17,209 nt of DNA from Zoogloeaceae bacterium (GTDB taxonomy: Bacteria; Pseudomonadota; Gammaproteobacteria; Burkholderiales; Rhodocyclaceae), in assembly GCA_031267345.1 (NCBI GenBank), contig JAIRZG010000057.1, forward strand, positions 1-17,209, given 5' to 3'. The position numbers and the translations under genes were made by a program. The notes beneath the pieces are model-generated. The model did no database searches. It saw nothing but the letters and a program-made list of their open reading frames with translations, and was not told where the DNA came from. Shown here one piece after another: positions 7,723-13,457 of this stretch; position 1 is the first letter of the stretch, and each line of letters opens with the position of its first letter.

Positions 7723-8112
7723 ATGGGCAAAATCTACGTTTATTCCACGCTCTCGAACGATCAGGACTACGCGGGCTGGGCGACCGGCGGCAACGACCTC
7801 AAAAAAATCCAGCGTTCGGTGCTGATTCGCGGCAAGGCCAACCTGCCCGACAAGCACCTGATCACCCCGCTGGGCGTGGTGACCGAAATCACGCCGGAAG
7901 AAGAGGCGTTTTTACGCGCCAACAAAATCTTCCAACTGCACGAAAAAAACGGTTTTATCCGCGTCGATTCCAAAAAAGTCGATGTGGAGAAAGCCGTTGT
8001 CGATATGGAACGGCGCGAGCCGTCCGCGCCCGATGCGCCGCAGGATTTCGTCGACGCCCCGACTACGGACGTTGTCGGACTGAAACGCAACACGCGCAGC
8101 AAGAAAACCTGA
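7723..8112 (+). CDS. Phage protein of unknown function between capsid and connector genes
   Basis: This is a 129-residue protein starting at ATG 7723, one base after the capsid stop, so the two are almost certainly co-translated. The N-terminal half (GKIYVYSTLSNDQDYAGW, then RSVLIRGKANLP and ITPEEEAFL) looks globular and conserved. The C-terminal third is charged and ends in a basic tail (LKRNTRSKKT). Similar small proteins occur at this site in Bcep781-like phages without a known role. Position suggests a head-stabilising or head-completion function, but nothing in the sequence shows it. Confidence 0.65.
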   Translation: MGKIYVYSTLSNDQDYAGWATGGNDLKKIQRSVLIRGKANLPDKHLITPLGVVTEITPEEEAFLRANKIFQLHEKNGFIRVDSKKVDVEKAVVDMERREPSAPDAPQDFVDAPTTDVVGLKRNTRSKKT

Positions 8113-8114
8113 CC

Positions 8115-8528
8115 ATGCCGCCGCTCAACCTGTCGCGTTTACGATTGCTTCTGCCGGAGTACGCGGACGCCGATGAATACCCGGACGAGTATGTCACGGC
8201 GATGTACGATGCGACAGGGGATTGGCTGAAAATCCGCTCGGCGTCCAGTTATCCGTATGTTCTGCTCACCGCGCACCTGCTGGCGCTGAACGACACCGCA
8301 AAGGCAGGGGAAACACCGTCCGGCGCAACCACCAGCGCCAGCGTGGATAAGGTCAGCGTCTCCCTTGCCGCGCCGCCGGTCAAAAACGGCTGGCAGCACT
8401 GGCTTTCCCTGACCGCGCGCGGACAGCAGCTTTGGGCGTGGTTGAAAGTCAATGCGGCGGGCGGCTGGGAGGTCGGCGGTCTGCCCGAACGCGAAGCCTT
8501 CCGCAAAGTCGGCGGGGTGTTCTGGTGA
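8115..8528 (+). CDS. DUF4054 head-tail connector protein
   Basis: This is a 137-residue protein. LSRLRLLLPEYAD at the start, the helix YPYVLLTAHLLALND, VSVSLAAPPV and the C-terminal GWEVGGLPEREAFRKVGGVFW are typical of DUF4054, a connector related to the gp6/gp15-type adaptors that dock on the portal. It follows the capsid block as expected. Its TGA stop (8526-8528) is the first bases of the repeat element, so the end of the gene lies exactly at the edge of an inserted or rearranged segment. The genes normally found next (tail completion, terminator, sheath) are absent. Confidence 0.8.
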   Translation: MPPLNLSRLRLLLPEYADADEYPDEYVTAMYDATGDWLKIRSASSYPYVLLTAHLLALNDTAKAGETPSGATTSASVDKVSVSLAAPPVKNGWQHWLSLTARGQQLWAWLKVNAAGGWEVGGLPEREAFRKVGGVFW

Positions 8529-8649
8529 TCAGGGGACAGAAGACGGAAGACAGAGGACAGTCGATCAGCGAAGGCTTCGCCTTCGTGGTTTTGACAACGG
8601 CGCGCCAGCGCCGCAAACCTTCTGTCCTCTGTCCTCTGTCCTCTGATCA
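8526..8649 (+). repeat. Nested-palindrome repeat element, copy 1
   Basis: A 124-bp element begins TGATCAGGGGACAGAAGAC and ends CTGTCCTCTGATCA, so its ends are inverted repeats built from iterated GGACAGA units. Inside are two further hairpins, CGAAGGC-TTC-GCCTTCG and GGCGC-GCCA-GCGCC. It is non-coding and resembles a MITE or REP/BIME-type unit. TGATCA at each end supplies a stop codon on both strands: the left one ends the DUF4054 gene and the right one ends brnA. It could also terminate the two convergent transcripts. Confidence 0.8.
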
Positions 8650-8895
8650 CGCCACCCGCAATTCTTCCCGCAAGACGCGGCGCAATTCCTCCGCCGTGAG
8701 CGGAGACATGTCCTTGCAAGCCGCCGCGCGCAAGCGTTCGTTGATCAGCGTCTGGTATCCGCGGCCTTCTTGCTGCGCGTGGGCGCGGAAGACTTCCAGA
8801 ATATCGTCATCAAGCCAAAGCGTGATGCGGCTCTTGCCATGTGACGCAATTACCGCGCCGCGCTTCGCGCCGGAGAAATCGTAGTTCTTTTTCAT
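8647..8895 (-). CDS. brnA: BrnA antitoxin (type II, ribbon-helix-helix)
   Basis: This is an 82-residue protein with the BrnA pattern: DFSGAKRGAVI at the N-terminus, then a ribbon-helix-helix region KSRITLWLDDDILEVFRAHA and GRGYQTLINERLR. BrnA neutralises the BrnT ribonuclease and represses the shared promoter. It starts 3 nt after the brnT stop, so the two form one leftward operon in the toxin-first order typical of brnTA. The C-terminal tail (about residues 60-82) is Glu/Arg-rich. The stop codon is formed by the right end of the repeat. The strand is opposite to the phage late genes, indicating cargo with its own transcription. Confidence 0.9.
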   Translation of the reverse strand: MKKNYDFSGAKRGAVIASHGKSRITLWLDDDILEVFRAHAQQEGRGYQTLINERLRAAACKDMSPLTAEELRRVLREELRVA

Positions 8896-8898
8896 GCT

Positions 8899-9165
8899 TC
8901 AGTCCTCGTAAATCCGCCGCTCATGCGGCTCGGCGCGGCGGGCGGAGATCACCCGGATTTCAGCCTCGCCGCGCCAGGCATAGGCCACGACCAGAAGGCG
9001 GCCAAAACCATCCGTTCCCAGAACGACGAAGCGCGCCTCCGCATGATCCCGGTCTTCCATCGAGTGCGCGAATTCATCGAAAAACACGCCTTCAACTTCG
9101 GACAGGTCAATGCCATGCTTGCGGATATTGATGCGGTTTTTCGCGGGATCGAACGTAATCTTCAT
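8899..9165 (-). CDS. brnT: BrnT toxin (RelE-fold ribonuclease)
   Basis: This is an 88-residue protein with family hallmarks FDPAKNRINIRKHGIDL, VFFDEF, DRDHAEARFVVLG, LLVVAYAWRGEAEIRVISARRAEPHERRIYE. Known BrnT proteins are RelE-like RNases that halt translation under stress; the conserved ISARRA...ERR region is present, so the toxin looks intact. The start codon at 9165-9163 is the only in-frame ATG near the N-terminus. It lies only five bases after the predicted -10 box, which implies an almost leaderless mRNA. The gene is placed among head-tail genes and could stabilise the prophage or act in host defence. Confidence 0.9.
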   Translation of the reverse strand: MKITFDPAKNRINIRKHGIDLSEVEGVFFDEFAHSMEDRDHAEARFVVLGTDGFGRLLVVAYAWRGEAEIRVISARRAEPHERRIYED

Positions 9166-9170
9166 GCTGC

Positions 9171-9199
9171 ATTGTATGTATAAAGTACATATAGTGCAA
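9171..9199 (-). promoter_or_regulatory. brnTA promoter
   Basis: Read leftward, TTGCAC (9199-9194), a 17-bp spacer and TACAAT (9176-9171) give a near-consensus sigma70 promoter directly in front of brnT. Because the -10 is so close to the start codon, the transcript would begin at or within a base or two of the ATG. Confidence 0.7.
9175..9191. promoter_or_regulatory. Probable BrnA operator palindrome
   Basis: TATGTA (9175-9180), 5 bp, TACATA (9186-9191) form a perfect inverted repeat that fills the promoter spacer and overlaps the -10 box. Ribbon-helix-helix antitoxins bind such palindromes and autorepress; BrnA is known to autoregulate. Assignment to BrnA is by position. Confidence 0.6.
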
Positions 9200-9236
9200 G
9201 CGTTTTGTCATTGATTTTTTTACAGGAGCATCCACC

Positions 9237-9683
9237 ATGAGCACCGATATTTCCGGCTTTGGCCTTGAACTGCAACTCAAGGCATCGAACACTTTCCCTT
9301 CCGGCATCACCCTGACGCAATTTGCCGATGACGCCGACCCCTTTGACGCGCCCTCGATTCAGATCATGGACAAGGGCATGGGCTTGAACGGCGATCTCGT
9401 CACCTGGGGCGTCGCCACCCCCACCACCATCACCCTTGCCGTCATTCCGGACAGCGACGATGACCGCAACCTGGAAATTCTTTTTGAAAATAACCGCGTC
9501 AAAAAGGGCGCGAAATCGGCGCGCGACGTGATCGACCTCACCGCGTCCTATCCCGGCGGCAAGGTGGTCAATCTGACCGGCGGCAGCATCACGGACGGCA
9601 TTCCCCTGAATTCGGCGGCAAGCGCGGGCAGGTTGAAATCGAAGACCTACGCCTTTGTCTTTGAATCGAACAGCCGGAGCTAA
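9237..9683 (+). CDS. Phage tail tube protein
   Basis: This is a 148-residue protein with AGGAG at 9222-9226 before the ATG. The pattern DISGFGLELQLKASNTFPSG, ITLTQFADDADPFD, GLNGDLVTW, VIPDSDDDRNL and TASYPGGKVVNLTGGSITDG matches the small tail tube protein of Bcep781/AmpC-like myophages (often annotated only as phage tail protein). It polymerises into the inner tube of the tail. In relatives it directly follows a DUF3383-type sheath gene; here it follows the divergent brnTA operon instead. Confidence 0.75.
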   Translation: MSTDISGFGLELQLKASNTFPSGITLTQFADDADPFDAPSIQIMDKGMGLNGDLVTWGVATPTTITLAVIPDSDDDRNLEILFENNRVKKGAKSARDVIDLTASYPGGKVVNLTGGSITDGIPLNSAASAGRLKSKTYAFVFESNSRS

Positions 9684-9685
9684 TC

Positions 9686-10132
9686 ATGGCCGACCTGCGT
9701 TTTCCCAAAGAGGTTGAAATCGAGTGTCAGGACGGAACTACCCGAACTTATGCCATTTCCAAACTGCCCGCAGTCACCGGCTACGAAATCGTCACCCAGT
9801 TCCCGATTACCGCCACGCCGAAAGTGGGCGACTTCGAGAAGCACAAGGCGCTGCTTTTAAAACTGTTCGGCTACATCGAAGCCTCTCTTCCCGACGGCGG
9901 CAGGCAACGACTGACCACCGAGGCGCTGATCGACAACCATGTGCCGGACTGGGAAGCGTTCGCCCGCCTGCAAAAGGAAATGGCGATCTATAACGTCAGT
10001 TTTTTTCAGAACGGCAAGCTCTCAACTTCCCTGGACGGTTTATTGCGGAAAGTCCTGCTGTGGATTACGCCAACGTTACGGGATTTTTTGCGGCAATCAT
10101 CGCAGAACGATACGCCAGCGTCCGCGAACTGA
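9686..10132 (+). CDS. Tail assembly chaperone, short form (G-like)
   Basis: This is a 148-residue protein whose N-terminal sequence (RFPKEVEIECQDGTTRTYAISKLPAVTGYEI) and central region (TTEALIDNHVPDWEAFARLQKEMAIYNVSFFQNGK) match the first of the two tail assembly chaperones. These proteins coat the tape measure while the tube polymerises. It starts 2 nt after the tail tube gene. Two -1 slippery heptamers lie inside it, and the -1 frame continues beyond its stop, so a longer GT-type product is expected. Confidence 0.8.
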   Translation: MADLRFPKEVEIECQDGTTRTYAISKLPAVTGYEIVTQFPITATPKVGDFEKHKALLLKLFGYIEASLPDGGRQRLTTEALIDNHVPDWEAFARLQKEMAIYNVSFFQNGKLSTSLDGLLRKVLLWITPTLRDFLRQSSQNDTPASAN

Positions 10133-10236
10133 ACGAGTACTACACCCTCGAAGAAGCCTTCGACATGTGGGAGATCATCATGACGAACCGCTATAACGAG
10201 TGGCTTGCCGTCAAACACGCTGAAAGAAGAAAATGA
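9994..10236 (+). CDS. Tail assembly chaperone, T-like extension made by -1 frameshift
   Basis: The -1 frame is open from 9994 to TGA 10234-10236 and has no useful start codon near its beginning. Its conserved part, FFAAIIAERYASVRELNEYYTLEEAFDMWEII followed by NRYNEWLAV (split here for length), is typical of the second chaperone of contractile-tail phages. It overlaps the first chaperone by more than 130 nt and its stop overlaps the tape measure start as ATGA (10233-10236), the usual coupling. A fused protein of about 183 residues would result, in the manner of P2 E/E' and lambda G/GT. Confidence 0.8.
   Translation, partial: RQFFSERQALNFPGRFIAESPAVDYANVTGFFAAIIAERYASVRELNEYYTLEEAFDMWEIIMTNRYNEWLAVKHAERRK
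10000..10006 (+). other. -1 ribosomal frameshift heptamer, candidate 1 (T TTT TTT)
   Basis: Seven T residues are positioned so that the zero-frame reads AGT TTT TTT CAG and the -1 frame reads TTT TTT TCA. This is the X XXY YYZ format. It lies at the conserved NVSFF residues of the chaperone, about 125 nt upstream of the zero-frame stop. Confidence 0.4.
10084..10090 (+). other. -1 ribosomal frameshift heptamer, candidate 2 (T TTT TTG)
   Basis: The zero-frame reads GAT TTT TTG CGG. T TTT TTG is the slippery heptamer used by phage P2 E/E'. Slipping here joins the first chaperone near its residue 134 directly to the conserved AAIIAERYASVREL segment. Location near the 3' end of the short form makes this the preferred candidate. 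Confidence 0.5.
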
Positions 10237-11837
10237 GCCTGCTGGATACTTTAACCATCCTGTTCGAGACCAACGCGGACGCGGTCGCCGAGGATATGGA
10301 CAAGGTCGATGACGCCCTGAAGCATTCCGAAAAGGACGCGGCAAAAGTCGATGCGCAGATGTTGAAGATGGAAAAATCCGCCAATAAGCTTTCCGGCGGA
10401 CTGGTGAAGATGGCGAGAAACATGGGCGGCCTGATGGTCGGCTTCATGGCCTTTGCCGCCGTGCGCTCGCTCACCGAAGCGACGCGGGAACACAACGTCG
10501 AACTGGACAAACAGGCGAAATCCCTGCGGATGAATGTGGAGACAATGCAGGAATGGCACGGCGCGTTTGAGCAGGCGGGTTCCAGCGGAGAGACCTTCGA
10601 CGCCTTCTTCAAAAAATTGTCGGAACAGACGACCGACCCGATTGCGAAATTGGGTCAATTGACCGACCAGTTCGAGCGGATGAACGAGCAGGGACGCAAC
10701 GACCTCGGAAAACAGCTTGGTCTGGACGCGGGCGCAATCGCGCTGATGAGCCAGGGGAGAAGGGGCATTGACGAACTTTTGAAGAAGCAGCGCGAGTTGG
10801 GCGTGGTGACCTCCGAAGACATCGAGATCGCCAAAAAGTACAACGAAACGCAACGCCAGAACACGGCATTGATGGCGAGCGTAAAAAACAGCATTGCCTC
10901 CGCCCTGATGCCCGCCTTCAACTGGATACTGGAGAAGGTCAATAAAATCGTCAAATATTTCAAGGAGCACAAGCCGTTCATTCTCGCCTTTTTCGCGGGC
11001 GTCGCCGCAATCGTCACGGCGGTTTTCCTGCCCGCCATCGTCAGCGCGGCGGCGGCGACCTGGGCGTTTCTGGGGCCGTGGCTGCTGATCGGCGCGGCCA
11101 TTTTCGCCGTCGCCGCCGTCGTCGCCCTGCTGGTTGATGATATTTACAATTTTTTGAACGGCAACGATTCCTTAATCGGCGAACTGGCGAAAAAATGGCC
11201 GATTATCGGCACAGCCATTGAAGCCGTCGCCGCTACGGTCGGCGAATTGATGAACGTCTTCGGAGAATTGTGGGACGCGGTAAAGGAATGTGTTGGCGCG
11301 ATCATCGATCTATTCGGGGATTTGCTGGGATCAGGAGAAGGCGCGGGTAACGGGTTGTCGAAAGCCTTTGCCTTCCTGATCGCCATGTTGCAGGCCGTTT
11401 TGAAGCTGATCGGCCTGGTGGTCAAAGGCTGGACCGGCTTGTTCAAGCTGGGCGCTGGCGCCGTCGGCAAGGTAGCGGAATGGCTTGGCGTCGGACAGGG
11501 CAAACCGGCGGCTTCCAAAGACAAGAAGGGCGGCGAAAGCGCGGGCGCGGTTGGATTGCCCGAAAAAGACGCGGCGATGTCACGCGGTTTGAGCCGGAAT
11601 CTGCGCGCCGGGCGCGCGCAAATTGCGCAGACGCATACGCCGCTGGCGGCGCAGACCTCGAACAGCATTCAAAACCAGAAAACGGCGATCACCAGACAGA
11701 ACACGGTGCAGATTCAGAAAATCGACGTGAACACCCCGGAGAGCGACGCGAAAGGCGTCGCCTCCGGCATTGGCGACGCCCTGAAAAACCAGCTTTCCGG
11801 CGCCTTGAACCAGTTTGACGACGGGGTGGCGGCATGA
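10233..11837 (+). CDS. Tail tape measure protein
   Basis: This is a 534-residue protein, coupled to the chaperone frame by an ATGA overlap. The N-terminal half is helical and charged with coiled-coil character (residues about 20-75 and 150-230). Residues about 240-310 form a strongly hydrophobic block (AFFAGVAAIVTAVFLPAIV, then a second set ending LLVDDIYNFL), and residues about 350-420 contain further amphipathic helices. A Gln/Asn-rich C-terminal tail follows. Such proteins set tail length and help DNA cross the inner membrane. At roughly 1.5 angstrom per residue it predicts a tail near 80 nm, short for a myophage. It shows no obvious lysozyme domain. Confidence 0.85.
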   Translation: MSLLDTLTILFETNADAVAEDMDKVDDALKHSEKDAAKVDAQMLKMEKSANKLSGGLVKMARNMGGLMVGFMAFAAVRSLTEATREHNVELDKQAKSLRMNVETMQEWHGAFEQAGSSGETFDAFFKKLSEQTTDPIAKLGQLTDQFERMNEQGRNDLGKQLGLDAGAIALMSQGRRGIDELLKKQRELGVVTSEDIEIAKKYNETQRQNTALMASVKNSIASALMPAFNWILEKVNKIVKYFKEHKPFILAFFAGVAAIVTAVFLPAIVSAAAATWAFLGPWLLIGAAIFAVAAVVALLVDDIYNFLNGNDSLIGELAKKWPIIGTAIEAVAATVGELMNVFGELWDAVKECVGAIIDLFGDLLGSGEGAGNGLSKAFAFLIAMLQAVLKLIGLVVKGWTGLFKLGAGAVGKVAEWLGVGQGKPAASKDKKGGESAGAVGLPEKDAAMSRGLSRNLRAGRAQIAQTHTPLAAQTSNSIQNQKTAITRQNTVQIQKIDVNTPESDAKGVASGIGDALKNQLSGALNQFDDGVAA

Positions 11838-12481
11838 GCCTGGTTCCCGGCGTATTTGGCGGCGCAAACGGCGGCGCGCAGAACCCGACGGCGGCGGCGG
11901 ACGTGGTCGGCGTGTTCGATCAGGACGGCAATCAACTGTTCCCGCTGGCGCGTCCGTCGAAAGCCAACATCAATCTGGCCGCCAAAATCGCCGAGCATCC
12001 GCTGGAATCCGGCGGCAGCATCGTCGATCACCGCGTCCTGTTGCCGATTGAAATCGAACTGCTGGTCTATGTCACCGATTACGCGCAGACCTACGCCAAA
12101 ATCCGCGCCGCCTTCACCGGCAAAGACCTGCTGGTGGTGCACACGCGCGCCGGAATTTACGAAAACATGCTCATCGAATCCATGCCGCACGAAGAAACGC
12201 CGGAATCGTTCGATGTGGTGCAGATGAGCATTAAGTTGAAGGAAATCCGCCTGATAGAGGTCGAGTTTCAAGCCTTGCCGCCGCGTCAGGTCAAAACCCC
12301 GAACGACGCCTCAACGGTGGATAAAGGACAGCAGAGCACAGGAAAAAGCGGCTCGGTGGCGTACGACTGGATTTCAACAAATGAACAAACCCGCCGTGAT
12401 TGCCTTGATCAACCAGGCGCTGGCGCTGCTGTACGTGCTGCAAAAGCAGCTTGCGCAAACAGCGGACGCCGGGACGTTTAA
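11834..12481 (+). CDS. Dit-like baseplate protein with altered C-terminus
   Basis: The 215-residue frame begins at ATG 11834 (overlapping the tape measure stop). Residues 1 to about 155 resemble the Dit-like N-terminal domain of contractile baseplates (HPLESGGSIVDHRVLLPIEIELLVYV, with GKDLLVVHTRAGIYENMLIESM; split for length). This protein joins tube to baseplate hub. The last ~35 residues overlap the start of the next gene for 101 nt in another frame and look like unnatural sequence (RRDCLDQPGAGAAVRAA). The native tail was probably replaced when the downstream conflict gene was inserted. The Dit core appears complete. Confidence 0.75.
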   Translation: MSLVPGVFGGANGGAQNPTAAADVVGVFDQDGNQLFPLARPSKANINLAAKIAEHPLESGGSIVDHRVLLPIEIELLVYVTDYAQTYAKIRAAFTGKDLLVVHTRAGIYENMLIESMPHEETPESFDVVQMSIKLKEIRLIEVEFQALPPRQVKTPNDASTVDKGQQSTGKSGSVAYDWISTNEQTRRDCLDQPGAGAAVRAAKAACANSGRRDV

Positions 12482-12971
12482 CGAAGCCGATCACCCGCGC
12501 GACGAGGACGGCAGGTTTGGCAGCGGCGGTTCTGGCGGCAGAACGCTTACCTCCGAAGCCGAAAAGCAACACAAGATCGACAGCATCGAGATTGACCCGG
12601 CAAAGGAAGTGAACGAGCTTCCCAGGCTGAACAAGGAAACGCTGGAATCACTCGGAAAAAAGGAAGACAAGCCGGTGCTGTTGAAAAAGCAGGTTCTTGA
12701 GAAAAATCAGGCCAGTCACCCGGATGTCGCACCGGAAGATTTTCAAGCCATTCTGGGGAATTCGCTTTATCGCCCCGACGCGGTTCTTCCGGCGCATGGG
12801 GACAGACCTTACTTCAATTTCATTTCACGTGTTGGCAAGGACAAAAGCGCCATCGCCCTGCTCGATGTCGAAGACACAAAAGAAGGCTTCGAGGTCGTGA
12901 ATTGGCATTGGATTGGAGACAGAGGAAGAATGCAGAAGGAAAAAATGGCGGAAAAAATAAAAAGCCCCTGA
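12381..12971 (+). CDS. Probable conflict protein with PBECR / MuF-C-like nuclease-type domain
   Basis: This is a 196-residue protein. Residues 1-26 form an amphipathic/hydrophobic helix (ALINQALALLYVLQKQL). Next comes NEADHPRDEDGRFGSGGSGG, a linker seen in phage head and polyvalent proteins. Residues about 75-190 contain VLLKKQVLEKNQASHPDVAPE, LYRPDAVLP, PYFNFISRVGKDKSAIALL and FEVVNWHWIGDRG, read here as a barnase/EndoU/colicin/RelE-type (PBECR or MuF C-terminal) domain, predicted to cut RNA. Catalytic residues are not assigned; His at HPD and in NWHW are candidates. It lies between Dit-like and plug genes, an unusual location, is less GC-rich than its neighbours, and is followed at once by its own terminator. 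No antitoxin gene is adjacent. Confidence 0.65.
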   Translation: MNKPAVIALINQALALLYVLQKQLAQTADAGTFNEADHPRDEDGRFGSGGSGGRTLTSEAEKQHKIDSIEIDPAKEVNELPRLNKETLESLGKKEDKPVLLKKQVLEKNQASHPDVAPEDFQAILGNSLYRPDAVLPAHGDRPYFNFISRVGKDKSAIALLDVEDTKEGFEVVNWHWIGDRGRMQKEKMAEKIKSP

Positions 12972-13071
12972 AAAGGGGCTTTTTAGCAAAACGGGAAGGA
13001 AGTTCAGCCGCTTCTTCGTCGCACGCACCGGAACTGGAGGCTGAAGATTAAATCTCTCCGGGTCACAACCC
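12955..13071 (-). ncRNA. Candidate antisense small RNA downstream of the PBECR-like gene
   Basis: A leftward promoter at 13105-13078 and a bidirectional intrinsic terminator at 12959-12984 delimit a predicted minus-strand RNA of about 115 nt. It begins with a small hairpin (GGGT-TGTG-ACCC), then AGATT-T-AATCT, then a TTCAGCC/GGCTGAA stem (13003-13009 with 13039-13045), then the terminator ending in a run of T. No open frame of note lies in it. Its 3' end overlaps the last codons of the conflict gene. The signals are visible; existence of the RNA is inferred. Confidence 0.35.
12959..12984. terminator. Bidirectional intrinsic terminator at the end of the PBECR-like gene
   Basis: AAAAAGCCCC (12959-12968), a 6-nt loop and GGGGCTTTTT (12975-12984) form a perfect 10-bp stem with T runs on both strands (TTTTT rightward; TTTTTATTTTTT leftward). 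The gene's TGA stop lies in the loop. It would end most rightward late transcription ahead of the baseplate genes, with no clear rightward promoter after it. Confidence 0.8.
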
Positions 13072-13077
13072 AAGTTA

Positions 13078-13105
13078 ATTATACCGCAAAGCCCCCGAAA
13101 ATCAA
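13078..13105 (-). promoter_or_regulatory. Leftward promoter antisense to the PBECR-like gene
   Basis: On the minus strand TTGATT (13105-13100), a 16-bp spacer and a perfect TATAAT (13083-13078) form a good sigma70-like promoter aimed at the terminator 95 bp away. The surrounding 13000-13127 has no gene. Confidence 0.5.
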
Positions 13106-13127
13106 GGGCGCGGAAGGAACAACGAAG

Positions 13128-13457
13128 ATGATCGCCATTCCCCTGCAAGCCATTCCGAATCAGGCCGTCGAGGTCTTTCTCGATGAGGCGTGGTTTAAAA
13201 TCGAGGTGAAGACCCTGAATAACGGCGCCGCCGTGGTGAGCATCGCCCGCGATGACGTGATTCTGGTCAGCGGTCAGCGCGCGCTGCCGCTGCAACCCTT
13301 GCTGCCCTACCGCTATCTGGAAGGAGAAGCGGGCAATTTCGCGTTCCTCACCGACGCGGACGATTATCCGGATTACCGGCGGTTCGGAAGCGGGCAGCAG
13401 TTGGTCTATGCGACGGCGGCGGAACTGGCGGAACTGCGCAATGCGCCAGCAGATTGA
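13128..13457 (+). CDS. Baseplate plug protein (Pam3 gp18-like)
   Basis: This is a 109-residue protein; GGAAGG at 13112-13117 precedes ATG 13128. The short beta-rich protein (IPLQAIPNQAVEVFLDE, FKIEVKTLNNGAAVVSIARDD, FAFLTDADDYPDYRRFG) matches the small plug protein that lies between the Dit-like gene and the hub in Pam3-like contractile baseplates. It caps the inner tube at the hub. The gene overlaps the hub start by 17 bp. Upstream spacing is enlarged to 156 bp by the terminator and putative antisense RNA. Confidence 0.75.
   Translation: MIAIPLQAIPNQAVEVFLDEAWFKIEVKTLNNGAAVVSIARDDVILVSGQRALPLQPLLPYRYLEGEAGNFAFLTDADDYPDYRRFGSGQQLVYATAAELAELRNAPAD

Noticed and set aside
6579..7730. 383-residue minus-strand frame opposite the capsid gene; similar long frames at 4371-5402, 10251-10970 and 14842-16023
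   Set aside because: Each mirrors a clear phage gene on the plus strand and shows shadow-frame composition.
8526..8649. Iterated CTGTCCTCTG units considered as a CRISPR array or tandem repeat
   Set aside because: Units are only about 7-10 bp, have no unique spacers, and are arranged as inverted arms of one element that recurs as a whole at 14257-14385.
8432..8884. Plus-strand open frames through the repeat and brnA
   Set aside because: They translate the repeat arms and the antisense of brnA; the BrnA match on the other strand is clear.
10233..11837. Tape measure considered as a membrane transport protein because of its hydrophobic block
   Set aside because: The ATGA coupling to the frameshifted chaperone, coiled-coil N-terminus and downstream baseplate genes identify it as the tape measure.
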